A DNA stretch of 50,059 nt, taken from positions 1 through 50,059 of the forward strand of contig NZ_FNOT01000022.1 in NCBI RefSeq assembly GCF_900107105.1. The letters run 5' to 3'. This document shows positions 49,866 to 50,059 of the stretch, piece after piece; position 1 is the stretch's first letter, and every line of letters starts with the position of its first letter. The translations under genes were made by a program, and so were the position numbers. The notes under the pieces were generated by a model, which saw only the letters and a list, made by a program, of their open reading frames with translations, was not told the origin of the DNA and made no database searches. This DNA is from Geodermatophilus africanus. Its GTDB lineage: Bacteria > Actinomycetota > Actinomycetes > Mycobacteriales > Geodermatophilaceae.

Positions 49866-50059
49866 TCAGAGCCCGCACTCGTCGGCGAGGTAGTCGTCGA
49901 CGTTCCGGCCGGCCGTGGTCAGGTCGCCCTCGGCCTGGTCGAGCGCCTCCAGCGAGTCGAGGTCGGTGAGGGAGTCGACGCCGGCGAAGGCGTCGGCCAT
50001 CCGGTCCAGGCCGGCCGCCATCGCCTCCCAGTCGGACCTGATGGCGTCCGGTGCGTCGA
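49866..50059 (-). CDS. Hypothetical protein, C-terminal 64 residues only
   Basis: A frame open to the window edge on the minus strand ends with TGA at 49868-49866. The readable end is RSDWEAMAAGLDRMADAFAG, then DSLEALDQAEGDLTTAGRNV and DDYLADECGL. It is acidic and helical, with a Cys three residues from the end. The pattern resembles C-termini of small exported actinobacterial proteins or lipoproteins that close with a CG motif, but no family can be named. The N-terminus lies outside the window. Confidence 0.7.
   Translation of the reverse strand, partial: DAPDAIRSDWEAMAAGLDRMADAFAGVDSLTDLDSLEALDQAEGDLTTAGRNVDDYLADECGL

Overview
The window comes from a high-GC actinobacterium. The evidence is frequent GTG starts, a mycothiol-type DinB-fold enzyme, a homodimeric pyruvate dehydrogenase E1, an AccD6-like carboxyltransferase, a wax ester synthase/DGAT, a Zn-ribbon gene next to an RNase H-CobC fusion, and an ahpE / DUF3052 / aceE / fasR / fabD block that follows the gene order known from mycobacteria and streptomycetes. 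A Geodermatophilaceae-like host (Blastococcus, Modestobacter, Geodermatophilus) fits best, but this is inferred from general resemblance and was not tested.

Layout. 1-2460: a partial GNAT gene, a small hypothetical gene, an AraC-type regulator and a RibD-like reductase. 2460-4379: a decayed mobile island next to the 3' end of a tRNA-Met gene, with a lower-GC frameshifted methyltransferase, a transposase tail, a GTGAGGG tandem repeat and the broken end of a TraA/MobF-type relaxase. 4380-10663: tRNA-Met, a frameshifted pstS, a c-di-AMP (ydaO-type) riboswitch driving an M23 peptidase, a mycothiol-type enzyme, a frameshifted membrane diguanylate cyclase and DUF3145. 10671-17657 (minus strand): the fatty acid synthase II locus fasR, fabD, fabH, acpP, fabF, accD. 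17704-25641: PAP2 phosphatase, pirin-like protein, M20 amidohydrolase, FAD oxidase, aceE, DUF3052, peroxiredoxin and tRNA-Val. 25775-36747: membrane and lipid functions (DUF4239, three alpha/beta hydrolases, an SDR epimerase, WS/DGAT, a secreted beta-barrel protein, FUSC transporter, flavin monooxygenase, GNAT). 36856-41707: Nif3-like protein, Zn-ribbon protein, RNase H/phosphatase, a second RibD-like reductase and nadA. 41796-50059: a small gene, TSUP exporter, DoxX-like and multipass membrane proteins, a deaminase, a PIG-L deacetylase, an SGNH hydrolase remnant, rnpB, a third RibD-like gene, a DrrAB-type ABC exporter with a MerR/SoxR-type promoter, and the end of a last partial gene.

How parts work together. 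The fab operon with accD supplies malonyl-CoA, malonyl-ACP and the first condensations, and fasR beside it is the expected regulator. A perfect palindrome 50 nt upstream of fabD is a candidate operator. aceE supplies acetyl-CoA, and the hydrolase/epimerase/WS-DGAT group points to storage lipid turnover.

The most unusual structure is a family of intergenic palindromic repeats at nine loci between 12156 and 41924. Each copy runs GGCC, a 5' stem arm, a CAGGGTCCCG-like box, an inner stem, a 3' stem arm, then GTCCTT. The 8-9 bp outer stems differ from copy to copy but keep pairing. Several loci are nested, with one copy lying inside the loop of another, up to three levels at 37770-37924. In seven of the nine loci the AAGGACC end (the reverse complement of GGTCCTT) lies 0-5 nt past a neighbouring gene's stop codon or just touches it.

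Several genes (pstS, the diguanylate cyclase, the methyltransferase) carry single-base frameshifts. These may be real decay or assembly errors.
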